Position numbers and translations under genes: made by a program. Positions 51,630 to 60,157 of a stretch of DNA of 64,000 nucleotides are shown in pieces; position 1 is the first letter of the stretch, and every line of letters begins with the position of its first letter. This DNA comes from Glutamicibacter sp002979865 (GTDB taxonomy: Bacteria > Actinomycetota > Actinomycetes > Actinomycetales > Micrococcaceae). The stretch spans positions 620,001 through 684,000 of the forward strand of contig NZ_CP188297.1 of assembly GCF_050030965.1 (NCBI RefSeq), given 5' to 3'. The notes under the pieces are model-generated. The model was given only the letters and a program-made list of their open reading frames with translations. It was not told where the DNA came from and did no database searches.

Positions 51630-52094
51630 ATGACCAGTCTCGCTATTTTACCCGCCCGAATCGCACTCATCGCAATCTTCCTCGGGGCGCTCCTTGGCCA
51701 AGTGCTGATTTTGCCGATGTTCATCGAGGAGACCATCTACATTCATCCCGAAGTGGCCCATCTGGCGACCCCGTACCGGTGCGCAGTGACGGCCGGGCTT
51801 GCTTGCCTGCAGATTGTCCTCATTTGTTTTTGGATCCTCATATCGAAGCTTCGGCGCCGAACCTTCTACCAAGTCAGCTCACTGCACTGGTTCAGCATCG
51901 CCAGTTGCGCCGCCGCTGCAGCAACCCTGCTGGTCCTGGGACTCGGAATTCACCTCTTGGGGTTTATCGGCGCTGGCGGTCCCGGTGTCGTCCTTGCCGT
52001 TGCCGGCGGGGCGGCACTGGGAGGAACTGCCACTTGCTTGCTGGTCGCCCTGCGCGGCATGCTCGCGTCCAGGATACGAAAGCAAACTGCGTGA
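51630..52094 (+). CDS. DUF2975-like four-helix membrane protein
   Basis: The 154-residue protein has four membrane helices (about 7-30, 50-72, 88-110 and 118-145) and the LPMFIEETIYIHPEVAHLAT loop and IVLICFWILISKLRRRTFYQ region typical of DUF2975 proteins. In many bacteria these are paired with a small YozG-like HTH regulator, but none follows here. ATG 51630 lies 6 nt after GACAAT. The 189 bp before it hold nothing recognisable. Function is unknown. Confidence 0.65.
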   Translation: MTSLAILPARIALIAIFLGALLGQVLILPMFIEETIYIHPEVAHLATPYRCAVTAGLACLQIVLICFWILISKLRRRTFYQVSSLHWFSIASCAAAAATLLVLGLGIHLLGFIGAGGPGVVLAVAGGAALGGTATCLLVALRGMLASRIRKQTA

Positions 52095-52340
52095 AGTGAG
52101 CAATGCTTCTTCAAGCACAGTCACGGCGATTAGTCCAGCAACAATGGCACGGAGCCAAAAATTCCCATGTGAAGATCTGTGTCCCCGCACCGAAGTCTTC
52201 GCACAAATCATGCGCCATTTCGCCGGTCCAGTGACCCTAGACACCGCTTTTCAGTGCAATAAAGCACAAACGGCGAAATACCGTCATGTTGCGTAACATA
52301 AACTGCCGCCGGCGAAGAAAAGCGCCCTAATCTTGAACGC
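52095..52340. other. Intergenic region before the symporter gene
   Basis: No gene was recognised in these 246 bp. TAATCT (52328-52333) lies 7 nt before the symporter ATG and is the probable -10 element. Confidence 0.45.
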
Positions 52341-53717
52341 ATGTCTACTACCGCGCCTTCATCTAAGCTTCCACGCTGGATGACCAATTTCGGCCCGCAG
52401 ATCATTGCGGCGCTGATTGTTGGTCTTCTACTGGGTCTCCTAGCCAAGTACACCGGCAGCACCGCCGAGGAACCCAACGGGCTGGGTGAAGCCCTGTCGA
52501 TCATTGGTTCCAGCTACGTTGCGTTGTTGCGCACTGCAGTGATCCCACTGATCTTCTTTGCGGTTGTCGCCTCAATTGCCAATTTGGCCAAGGTCACCAA
52601 TGCGGCACGCCTTGCGTGGCAGACCCTGCTCTGGTTTGCCATCACTGCCTTGATCTCGGTAATCATCGGCATGGTTCTTGGCACCGTTTTCCGCCCCGGA
52701 GCGAATACCGGCCAGGGCATGCCAGATGAATACGATGGCAAGACCGGCGACTGGCTCGGCTTCCTCACTGGCCTGGTCCCAGCCAACTTCCTGGGTCTGG
52801 GCGCGAGCACCAAGCTGGTTGATGAAGCAACCGCTTCCACCTCGATCAGCTTCAACGTCCTGCAGATACTGGTCATTGCCATCGCCGTGGGCGTCGCTGC
52901 CCTCAAGGTTGGCAAGGCGGCCGAACCATTCCTCGCGTTCTCGGCCTCTATCCTGGCGATCATCCAGAAGGTCCTCTGGTGGATCATCCGCATCGCGCCG
53001 ATCGGCACGGTTGGCCTGATCGGCAACGCTGTTGCCACCTATGGCTGGGACACTATTGGCGCACTGGGCAAGTTCACCGTTGCAATCTACGTCGGCTTGG
53101 CACTGGTGCTATTCGCGCTCTACCCGGTACTGGTCCGCGCACATGGCCTGTCAATCAAGCAGTACTTCTCGGGTGTATGGCCTGCAGTGCAGCTGGCCTT
53201 CGTTTCACGCTCTTCGATTGGCACCCTGCCATTGACCCAGCGCGTGACCGAACGCAACCTCGGGGTGCCTTCGGGCTACGCTTCCTTCGCAGTGCCGCTG
53301 GGCGCGACTACCAAGATGGACGGCTGCGCTGCCATCTATCCGGCGATCGCAGCAATCTTCGTTGCCCAGTTCTTCGGTATTGAGCTGTCCCTCACCGATT
53401 ACTTCTTGATTGCGCTGGTTTCCGTATTGGGCTCGGCAGCAACCGCAGGCACTACCGGCGCCATCGTCATGCTGACGCTGACCCTTTCCACCCTGGGCCT
53501 GCCGCTGGCAGGCGTTGGCCTGCTGATGGCCGTTGACCCGATCATTGATATGGGCCGCACCGCGGTAAATGTCGCCGGCCAAGCACTGATTCCAACCATT
53601 GTCGCCAAGCGCGAGGGCATCTTGGACATTGACATGTACAACGCACCACGCAATGGCAACCCCTTCGCTGATGAAAGCATCTCAGCGGCAGATGCTGAGG
53701 CAGCTGCAACCAAGTAG
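52341..53717 (+). CDS. Dicarboxylate/amino acid:cation symporter (DAACS)
   Basis: The 458-residue membrane protein imports acidic amino acids or dicarboxylates with Na+ or H+. Family marks are the Ser-rich HP1 tip SRSSIGTLPLTQRVTERNLG, the TKMDGCA motif (NMDGT-like), HP2 in AGTTGAIVMLTLTL, and AVDPIIDMGRTAVNVAGQ in helix 8 with the Asp and Arg that bind acidic amino acids in GltPh, which favours glutamate/aspartate. ATG 52341 lies 7 nt after TAATCT. It is a single-gene unit ended by a 19-bp perfect hairpin. Confidence 0.93.
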   Translation: MSTTAPSSKLPRWMTNFGPQIIAALIVGLLLGLLAKYTGSTAEEPNGLGEALSIIGSSYVALLRTAVIPLIFFAVVASIANLAKVTNAARLAWQTLLWFAITALISVIIGMVLGTVFRPGANTGQGMPDEYDGKTGDWLGFLTGLVPANFLGLGASTKLVDEATASTSISFNVLQILVIAIAVGVAALKVGKAAEPFLAFSASILAIIQKVLWWIIRIAPIGTVGLIGNAVATYGWDTIGALGKFTVAIYVGLALVLFALYPVLVRAHGLSIKQYFSGVWPAVQLAFVSRSSIGTLPLTQRVTERNLGVPSGYASFAVPLGATTKMDGCAAIYPAIAAIFVAQFFGIELSLTDYFLIALVSVLGSAATAGTTGAIVMLTLTLSTLGLPLAGVGLLMAVDPIIDMGRTAVNVAGQALIPTIVAKREGILDIDMYNAPRNGNPFADESISAADAEAAATK

Positions 53718-53728
53718 GCATTGCTGAA

Positions 53729-53770
53729 GGAAATCGGCGCACGAGCACTATTGCTCGTGCGCCGATTTCC
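53729..53770 (+). terminator. 19-bp perfect hairpin after the symporter gene
   Basis: Arms 53729-53747 and 53752-53770 are perfect complements with a 4-nt loop CTAT. No T-run follows, so it fits the tail-less hairpin terminators proposed for Actinomycetota. It lies 11 nt after the stop and just before the TetR promoter region. Confidence 0.75.
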
Positions 53771-53791
53771 GGTTAAAGGTCACACGGATTC

Positions 53792-53824
53792 ACTTTGCAC
53801 AGGGTGCAACTTTGCACGTAGTGT
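53792..53824 (+). promoter_or_regulatory. TetR promoter with overlapping palindromic operator
   Basis: TTGCAC (53795-53800) and TAGTGT (53819-53824) have an 18-bp spacing and form a good promoter; GTG 53832 follows after 7 nt. TTGCAC-AGG-GTGCAA (53795-53809) is a perfect palindrome covering the -35 box and spacer, and ACTTTGCAC occurs twice (53792-53800, 53809-53817). This is the expected place and form of a TetR operator, implying autorepression of the TetR-MMPL-maf unit. Confidence 0.72.
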
Positions 53825-53831
53825 AAGTTAT

Positions 53832-54503
53832 GTGACTTCCCCGAGTACCGGCACCCGCCGCGAACTAAACAAACGAGCAACGAAACAAGCCATCGTTGAA
53901 GCCGTCGCGGACCTGCTTCGCAAAGGCTCTGCCACGGCGCTTACCGCTACGCAGATCGCTGAAGCGGCCGGTGTTTCGCGCCGTACACTCTTCAACTATT
54001 TTCCATCAGTAGATGCGGTCTTCTCCTATCCCCTGCACCAGGTTCTGGGAACCATGGTGGATTCCATTAGCGACCTGACCGACTCCATGCCTCTGGTCGA
54101 AGCGATCATCGAATCGCTCAAGTCTGATGACGTGTCGCAGATGCTCGGGCAAGTGGCCCAGTTTGGTGCATTCTTGCGAACGGAAGAAGCCAACTGCGGC
54201 TTCCCCGCCACGATGAACGAATGGCGGACAGCCACCACGGAAGTCATCGAAAAAGTCGCCCGCCGTTATCCGCAGGCCGACAGTTTTTCCATCAGAGTCT
54301 TTACCCATGCTCTGCTCGGCGCAGGCCAAGCAGCATTTGATGAGTGGATCGAGCGTCTGCCAGCTACCGAAACTCACGGTCTGGATATTTCCCCCGAGCT
54401 CATCTCCGTCTTCCATTCCTTGATTACCCAGGCCATGAAAACCCTTGACCAGGGTTTTACCGCCTTGCCGCTGACCAGCACTAGCACCTTGAAGGACATC
54501 TAA
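53832..54503 (+). CDS. TetR-family transcriptional regulator
   Basis: The 223-residue regulator has a typical N-terminal helix-turn-helix (about 30-60, TATQIAEAAGVSRRTLFNYF) and an all-helical ligand domain. It starts VTSPSTGTRRELNKRATKQA at GTG 53832, right after a promoter with an overlapping palindrome; an in-frame ATG at 53721 would sit inside the upstream terminator and is rejected. The MMPL transporter starts 5 bp after its stop, so it very likely represses its own operon and is relieved by a transported compound (inference). Confidence 0.9.
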   Translation: MTSPSTGTRRELNKRATKQAIVEAVADLLRKGSATALTATQIAEAAGVSRRTLFNYFPSVDAVFSYPLHQVLGTMVDSISDLTDSMPLVEAIIESLKSDDVSQMLGQVAQFGAFLRTEEANCGFPATMNEWRTATTEVIEKVARRYPQADSFSIRVFTHALLGAGQAAFDEWIERLPATETHGLDISPELISVFHSLITQAMKTLDQGFTALPLTSTSTLKDI

Positions 54504-54507
54504 GCTC

Positions 54508-57500
54508 ATGGCTTCCCTCCTCTACCGCCTCGCTCGATGGGCACACCTGCACCGCTACCGCGTCATTTCAATGTGGCTGGCGGCCTTCATCTTCATCGGC
54601 CTGTGCGCCAGCTTGTTCATGGGCCAGCTATCGAATACCTTCACCCTGCCCGGAACTGAAACCCAGCGCACCCTCGACCGGATGAAGGAAGAGCTCCCGG
54701 ATCTCGCCGGCGGCTCTGGCTCGATTGTGTTCCGTGAAAGCTCGAACCGGCCGCTGAACGAAACCCAGAAGCAGGCCGTCGCCGAGTCCCTGGAACAGCT
54801 GGCCATGCAGTCCCAGGTAGTCGAAGCCATGAGCCCCTTCGAACTGCAGGAACAGCTCGATAAGGCGCAGCCAGAGCTGGAGAAAGCGCAGCAGGAACTC
54901 GTTGACGGCCAGGAAAAGCTTGACGATGCCAAGGTGCAGATTGCCGATGGCAAGGTGCAGCTCAAGGAAGGCCGCGAGGAACTCACCGATGGCTGGGCAC
55001 AGTACTTTGACGGCCAGAAGGAAATCCAGGCTGCCGAGCCGCAAATTGCCGCCGCCGAAAAGCAGCTCGCCGATAGCCGCGCGCAGCTGGAAGCCGGCCA
55101 GCGCGAGCTGACTTCGGGTCGTGCCCAGCTGGAAGCTGGCGAAGCGAAGTACAACGCCGGATTAGCCCAGTACAAGGACGGAACGGCCGAATACAACGCT
55201 GGCCGCGCAAAGTTCGACGCTGGCGAGCAGAAGCTCGATGCCGCTGACGCCAAGCTCGCCGCGGGCGAGAAGGAGTACCAGGCTGGCATGGACCAGCTGC
55301 TGGGCGACTCTTCCCGCGAAGAATTCGACGCAACTCTGTCGGCCGGCAAGGAAGAAGCCACCACGGGTCTGAAGTCAGCTGAAGATGGCCTGGCCGCCGC
55401 ACAGGCAGGACTGGCCGAGGCTGAAAAGGGCATCGAGGAACTACCGGCCCAGATCGAGAGTACCAAGCAGCTCTTGGCGGAGGCAGAGGCGGCCGGAAAC
55501 CAAGACGACATTGATGCGTACACTAAGCAACTAGCGGACAGCGAAGGCGCCTTGGTTGCGGCGAAAGCCGCGAAACCCGAAGCCGAGAAAGCTATCGCCC
55601 AAGCGACCGCCGGCAAGCAGCAGGCCACCGAGGCACTGGAGCAGATCGCCAAGGCCGAAGCCGGCTTGCAGCAGCTTGACGCTGCCCGCAAGGAACTCGA
55701 CGCTGGACAGGCCCAGGCCAAGGCCGGCCATCAGGAACTGGACGCGAACCGCAGCCAGCTTAGCGCCGCCAAAACCCAGCTGGACGACGCCAAGGCGCAG
55801 CTGGATGCAGCGAAAACTGAGATCGCCAGCAACAAGGTGAAGCTGAGCGAAGGCCAGGCCGAGCTCGATGCCGGCAGGGCCAAGCTGGAGGCCGGGCAAC
55901 GTGAATTCGATGCCAAGAAGGCCCAGTTCCTTGCAGGCAAGGCCGAGCTGGCAGAAGCCAAGAACCAGCTTGAAGACGGCGAAAAAACTATCAAGGAAAA
56001 GACCGCCGAGCTTGAGCAGGGCGAGAAGGACATAGAGCAAGGCCTGAAGGATCTGGAATCCGGCCGCGCTGAACTGGAATTCGCTTCGCGCCAGGTGGGC
56101 GCAAGCTCCGATATGCGTTTCGTTTCCGAAGACGGCAGTACTGCAGTTTCGCAGGTGACCTTCAAGGTCCAGACCGACGCTTTGACTCCCGATGACCGCG
56201 AGCAGATCAAGGCTATCGCTGCAGGTCCACAGGCTAACGGCGTGGAGGTGCTGTTCTCCAAGGAGATCATGCAGGACATGTCCCAGGTCTTCGGAGCCTC
56301 GGAAATCATTGGTGTGGTCATCGCTGCCATTGTCCTGATTGCCATGCTCGGCACCTTGGTCGCCGCCGGCCTGCCGCTGTTGCTGGCGATCCTCGGTGTG
56401 GGCGCTGGCGTGGGCACCACGATGGCGTTCTCCTCGCTGATTGACATGGCCTCGATTACCCCTGCCCTGGCTCTCATGCTGGGCCTTGCGGTGGGCATCG
56501 ACTATGCGCTGTTCATCATCCACCGCCACCGTTCGCAGCTGCTGTCCGGCATGGAGGTCGGAGAGTCGATTGCACGCGCCGTCGGAACCAGCGGCAACGC
56601 TGTAGTCTTCGCTGGTCTGACCGTGATCATCGCACTGGCCGCACTGGCTGTTCCAGGACTTCCGTTCCTGACCGTCTTGGGCCTGTCGGCAGCGTTCACC
56701 GTGTTCTGCTCGGTGCTGCTGAACATCACTTTGCTGCCAGCACTGCTGTCCCTGGCCGGCACCAAACTGGTTTCCAAGCGGGCCCGCAAGAAGGCAGCTG
56801 CGGATGCCGAGAATCCCCAGATCAAGGAATCATTCTCCATTCGCTGGGTGCGCATGGTCACCAAGATCGCTGTTCCGGTGACCCTGCTGGTGATAGTCGT
56901 CCTGGGTGCCATCGCCCTGCCGGCCACGCAGATGCGAACCGCTTTGCCTGATGGCAGTGCAGAACCTGCCGATTCGCAGGCCTTCCAGGCCTACGAGCAA
57001 ACCAGCGACAAGTTCGGTTCCGGCTACAACGGCCCGCTGCTGGTCTTAGCTGATCTGCCTGCCGGGCTCAGCGAGCGCGAAGCTGAGGAAACTAGCCTCG
57101 ATGTGGCCGAGAAACTGCGCGAATACAACGGCGTGGTGGCCGCAATTCCAGTCACCATGACCGAAGACCGTACCTTGGCAGCCATTCAGGTGATCCCTAC
57201 CGATGGCCCTTCCTCGGAAGCCACCGAAGCGCTGGTGCACCAGCTACGTGCGGACTACTCGGAGTTCTCCGAGGCCACGGGTGCTGACATTGCCGTGACC
57301 GGCCAGGTTGCCGCGCAGATTGACGTCTCCGAAAAGGTCACCGCCGCCCTGGTACCGTACCTGAGCATCGTGGTTGGCCTGTCGCTGATCCTGCTGCTGC
57401 TGGTCTTCCGTTCGGTCGTGGTTCCATTGCTGGCCACCGGCGGCTTCCTGCTCTCGCTGGCCGCGGCCTTCGGCGCCAGCGTCATGGTTTACCAGTTCGG

Positions 57501-58011
57501 CTGGTTCTCCGGTCTCTTCGATGTCAACGTTCCCGGTCCGCTGCTCAGCTTCCTGCCGATCCTGCTCACCGGCATCCTGTTCGGGCTGGCCATGGACTAC
57601 CAGGTCTTCCTGGTCTCGGCGATGCGTGAACGCTACGCTCACGGCGAGCCGGCCAAGGACGCGGTCCGTTCCGGCTTCTCGATGGCAGCACCGGTCGTCA
57701 CCGCCGCTGCGCTGATCATGATCTCGGTCTTCGCCGGCTTCGTGTTCTCGCACCTGGCAATGATCCGCCCGCTCGGTTTCGCGCTGGCTTTCGGTGTGCT
57801 CTTCGATGCGTTCATCATCCGCATGACCTTCATTCCGGCAGTGATGCACCTGCTGGGCGACAAGGCCTGGTACCTGCCTAAATGGCTTGACAAGATCCTG
57901 CCGGATGTTGATGTCGAAGGATCGAAACTCAACGATATGCTGGATTCCGGGGAAAGCACTTCCGCTGATAATTCCAGCCAGGACCAGGCCAAGGAGAACG
58001 CCGCCGTATGA
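54508..58011 (+). CDS. MMPL/RND-superfamily transporter with long coiled-coil insertion
   Basis: The 1167-residue transporter has one N-terminal helix (about 20-42), then a ~420-residue coiled-coil-like segment (about 110-530) built from LxxGxxxL/AxxxL repeats such as AQLEAGQRELTSGRAQLEAG, then two blocks of membrane helices. Conserved Asp-Tyr pairs of the proton relay are in GLAVGIDYALFIIHRH and LFGLAMDYQVFLVSAM. It should export a lipid or drug-like compound by proton motive force. The extracytoplasmic insertion resembles YhgE/Pip-type coils. It is repressed presumably by the upstream TetR, and its stop overlaps maf (ATGA). Confidence 0.9.
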   Translation: MASLLYRLARWAHLHRYRVISMWLAAFIFIGLCASLFMGQLSNTFTLPGTETQRTLDRMKEELPDLAGGSGSIVFRESSNRPLNETQKQAVAESLEQLAMQSQVVEAMSPFELQEQLDKAQPELEKAQQELVDGQEKLDDAKVQIADGKVQLKEGREELTDGWAQYFDGQKEIQAAEPQIAAAEKQLADSRAQLEAGQRELTSGRAQLEAGEAKYNAGLAQYKDGTAEYNAGRAKFDAGEQKLDAADAKLAAGEKEYQAGMDQLLGDSSREEFDATLSAGKEEATTGLKSAEDGLAAAQAGLAEAEKGIEELPAQIESTKQLLAEAEAAGNQDDIDAYTKQLADSEGALVAAKAAKPEAEKAIAQATAGKQQATEALEQIAKAEAGLQQLDAARKELDAGQAQAKAGHQELDANRSQLSAAKTQLDDAKAQLDAAKTEIASNKVKLSEGQAELDAGRAKLEAGQREFDAKKAQFLAGKAELAEAKNQLEDGEKTIKEKTAELEQGEKDIEQGLKDLESGRAELEFASRQVGASSDMRFVSEDGSTAVSQVTFKVQTDALTPDDREQIKAIAAGPQANGVEVLFSKEIMQDMSQVFGASEIIGVVIAAIVLIAMLGTLVAAGLPLLLAILGVGAGVGTTMAFSSLIDMASITPALALMLGLAVGIDYALFIIHRHRSQLLSGMEVGESIARAVGTSGNAVVFAGLTVIIALAALAVPGLPFLTVLGLSAAFTVFCSVLLNITLLPALLSLAGTKLVSKRARKKAAADAENPQIKESFSIRWVRMVTKIAVPVTLLVIVVLGAIALPATQMRTALPDGSAEPADSQAFQAYEQTSDKFGSGYNGPLLVLADLPAGLSEREAEETSLDVAEKLREYNGVVAAIPVTMTEDRTLAAIQVIPTDGPSSEATEALVHQLRADYSEFSEATGADIAVTGQVAAQIDVSEKVTAALVPYLSIVVGLSLILLLLVFRSVVVPLLATGGFLLSLAAAFGASVMVYQFGWFSGLFDVNVPGPLLSFLPILLTGILFGLAMDYQVFLVSAMRERYAHGEPAKDAVRSGFSMAAPVVTAAALIMISVFAGFVFSHLAMIRPLGFALAFGVLFDAFIIRMTFIPAVMHLLGDKAWYLPKWLDKILPDVDVEGSKLNDMLDSGESTSADNSSQDQAKENAAV

Positions 58012-58649
58012 GCGAACAGATGAAGACAGGACCCCGGTTGCTGCTGGCTTCGGCTTCGTGGGGACGCAAGAAGGTCCTGGCCGATGCGGGCATCAAATTC
58101 ACCACCCAGGTTTCCGAGGTGGATGAAGATGCGGTGCTGGCAGCTGCCGTGGCCCGCAACGGCGAGCAGAGTCCAGCGCAGACCGCATTGCTGCTGGCTC
58201 GTGCCAAGGCCGAGAACGTGGCCCAGGCAGATCATCCGGCAGGCACCGTGGTGCTGGGCTGCGATTCGGTCTTCGAACTTGATGGCGTGGCCTACGGCAA
58301 GCCGCACACCAAAGAGGTAGCCCGCGAACGATGGCTGCAGCTGAGCGGTTCTACCGGAATCCTGCACTCAGGCCATTGGCTGATTGATCCCGCCAATCCG
58401 GAACAGGCTCGCGGCCAGGTATCTTCCACCGTGGTGCATTTCTCCACCGTGGATGATGCCGAGATCGAGGCCTACGTCGCCAGCGGGGAACCGCTGCCCT
58501 GCGCCGGGGCGTTCACCATTGACGGGCTGGCTGCAGCCTTCATCGAGTCCATCGAAGGCAACTTCCAGAACGTCGTCGGATTGGATGTCTTCGTGCTGCG
58601 CGGCCTGCTGGCCCAAGCCGGGATCAGCATCGTGGATCTCTGGAAATAA
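58008..58649 (+). CDS. maf: Maf-family nucleotide pyrophosphatase
   Basis: The 213-residue protein is a Maf/YhdE-type nucleoside triphosphate pyrophosphatase that hydrolyses modified or canonical pyrimidine NTPs. The N-terminal LLLASASWGRKKVLADAGIK corresponds to the ASxSPRR loop; GCDSVFELDGVAYGKPHTKE, TGILHSGHWLI and CAGAFTIDGLAAAFIESIEG complete the set. It overlaps the MMPL stop by 4 bp. In Mycobacterium tuberculosis maf lies between the acyl-CoA carboxylase epsilon and alpha genes; here it is still near the alpha gene. Confidence 0.93.
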   Translation: MSEQMKTGPRLLLASASWGRKKVLADAGIKFTTQVSEVDEDAVLAAAVARNGEQSPAQTALLLARAKAENVAQADHPAGTVVLGCDSVFELDGVAYGKPHTKEVARERWLQLSGSTGILHSGHWLIDPANPEQARGQVSSTVVHFSTVDDAEIEAYVASGEPLPCAGAFTIDGLAAAFIESIEGNFQNVVGLDVFVLRGLLAQAGISIVDLWK

Positions 58650-58665
58650 TCCGGTTCCGTCCGGC

Positions 58666-58703
58666 AAATGGTGCCTTCCGCCCCACAGCGGAAGGCACCA
58701 TTT
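58666..58703. terminator. Terminator after maf
   Basis: Arms 58666-58681 and 58688-58703 form a 16-bp perfect stem with loop CCCACA and A/T-rich ends. It lies 16 nt after the maf stop and just before the stop of the convergent small protein, so it probably ends transcripts from both sides. Confidence 0.82.
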
Positions 58704-58907
58704 TCATGCCTGCAGTTCCCTGCTCAGCAGCATCTGTTCGTGCCCGAACCCGCGCTGGAGCATGATGTGGCGCCGGCAACGGCGGCAATGGAAGTATTCA
58801 ACAATCCCGGCGGAAGTCCGATGGCTGGATCCGATCTCCCAGCAGTGCTCATGGACAACGGTTTCCTGCCGAGAATCAACGGCTTGGCTGTGCTGTGCAA
58901 TAGTCAT
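58704..58907 (-). CDS. Small Cys/His-rich protein (67 aa)
   Basis: The 67-residue product has the segment VHEHCWEIGSSHRTSAGIVE followed by YFHCRRCRRHIML. The pattern HxHCW, SxHxTSxGxVxY and CxxC resembles short actinobacterial zinc-binding proteins of unknown function. ATG 58907 follows CATGCT (minus strand) at 6 nt. It is divergent from the CGNR protein gene with only 25 bp between start codons, so both promoters overlap. Confidence 0.65.
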   Translation of the reverse strand: MTIAQHSQAVDSRQETVVHEHCWEIGSSHRTSAGIVEYFHCRRCRRHIMLQRGFGHEQMLLSRELQA

Positions 58908-58932
58908 GGCTCCAGCATGATGTAATGCTCTT

Positions 58933-59451
58933 ATGCAACTCAACCCTTACGGAGAATATGCAGTGCTCCTCGCTGCGTCGCTGGCCAATGACTGGCCATC
59001 GGACCGCGACGGCATCGAACAACGCACCCGGCAGAGCGGCATGACCATGCCCTTTCCGCAGCTCGCCTCTGACTATGCGCAAACGCGCGCGGTGGTGGAT
59101 GACTGGCTGGACATCGTTGACGCGCCGTCCGATCCCGAGCGGGCGCTGCTGCTGAATTTGCAGGCGGCTCGCGCTTCGGCCTATCCGCGCCTGGTGGACC
59201 ACGATGGGGAGGGTTGGCACCTGCACTATCGCGATGACGGCCAGAGCATGCCCCAGGTGCTGCGCTCGGTCTTCTGCGTGGGCACGGCATTGCACCTGAC
59301 CACCAGGGGCATGCACCGGCTGCGGCGCTGCGAGGCCGCACCGTGCGGCCACGTGGTTGTGGACGTGACACGCAACGGGCGCCAGCGTTTCTGCTCGGTG
59401 CGTTGCGCCAATCGCGCGGCCGTCAGGCGGCACCGCGAACGGCAGGCGTAG
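58933..59451 (+). CDS. CGNR zinc-finger protein (ABATE domain)
   Basis: The 172-residue protein has an N-terminal helical ABATE domain (about 1-115) and a C-terminal CGNR-type zinc finger with CEAAPCGHVVVD, the QRFCSVRCANRAAVRRHRER segment and a basic end. Members are thought to be transcription regulators in actinobacteria, from domain architecture alone. ATG 58933 lies 6 nt after TGTAAT, very close to the divergent small protein, which may be co-regulated. Confidence 0.85.
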   Translation: MQLNPYGEYAVLLAASLANDWPSDRDGIEQRTRQSGMTMPFPQLASDYAQTRAVVDDWLDIVDAPSDPERALLLNLQAARASAYPRLVDHDGEGWHLHYRDDGQSMPQVLRSVFCVGTALHLTTRGMHRLRRCEAAPCGHVVVDVTRNGRQRFCSVRCANRAAVRRHRERQA

Positions 59452-59536
59452 CTGCCGGGGCTGATTCATGCCAGGCCGGAACCATGGCGTGGCGGCGCAC
59501 GGCGGGAGGCCGGGCTGGCTTGGCTAGGATATGGAT

Positions 59537-60103
59537 ATGACTTCAGCTATCCGTTCCGCGCGCCGCGCGGATATTCCCAGTGCGTCCTCTACTTTGGCCG
59601 AGGCGTTTGCGTTCTACCCCTGGACACGGTGGAGCATTCCAGCCGATCGCTACCTGGAGCGCTTGGAACGCCTTCAAGCCGTCTACCTTTCCCACGCTCT
59701 GGAGCATGGAGTCGTCCTGGTCAGCGAGGACCTCGACGGTGTCGCTGCGCTCCTGCCACCAAGTTGTCCAGAGCCTGGCTTGGGCATGCAGGAAGAGATC
59801 TCGCAGCTGATGGGCGATCGCTTGGAGATCGCCTACGGAGCCGACCTGCCACAGCGGCCTGAGAACGCGTGGGACTTTGCCACGCTTGGGGTTGCTGGAT
59901 CCAGCGTTGGACGGGGTCTTGGTTCGGCACTCATCAGCCGGTGCCTGAACCATATTGCCGCGTCGGACTATCCCGAGGTGTCGCTGGAAACATCCAACGA
60001 GAGAAACGTCCGCCTATACGAGCGGCACGGTTTCGAGGTATTGCATCGCACCGCGATAGCAGAGGGACCTGTGGTGTACACCATGGGCGCCAACCTTGGA
60101 TAG
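59537..60103 (+). CDS. GNAT-family N-acetyltransferase
   Basis: The 188-residue protein has the GNAT fold with the acetyl-CoA loop in VAGSSVGRGLGSALISRCLN and the ASDYPEVSLETSNERNVRLY followed by ERHGFEVLHR end. It resembles the plant/fungal-like MAK3 type GNATs of actinobacteria that may act on small molecules. Of two nearby ATGs, 59537 is chosen because TAGGAT (59525-59530) lies exactly 6 nt before it, whereas 59531 would leave no leader space. Substrate unknown. Confidence 0.85.
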   Translation: MTSAIRSARRADIPSASSTLAEAFAFYPWTRWSIPADRYLERLERLQAVYLSHALEHGVVLVSEDLDGVAALLPPSCPEPGLGMQEEISQLMGDRLEIAYGADLPQRPENAWDFATLGVAGSSVGRGLGSALISRCLNHIAASDYPEVSLETSNERNVRLYERHGFEVLHRTAIAEGPVVYTMGANLG

Positions 60104-60157
60104 CCCAATCCTGCAGGCGTCAAGCGGCCCTTCAGGAATCCCTTGGCTCCCGGCCAG

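Noticed and set aside
53721..53831. Upstream extension of the TetR gene to ATG 53721
   Set aside because: It would translate through the symporter terminator hairpin and the TetR promoter; GTG 53832 fits promoter position and family length.
54830..56095. Dense short repeats as possible non-coding satellite
   Set aside because: The repeats keep frame within the MMPL gene and encode a periodic coil with hydrophobic spacing.
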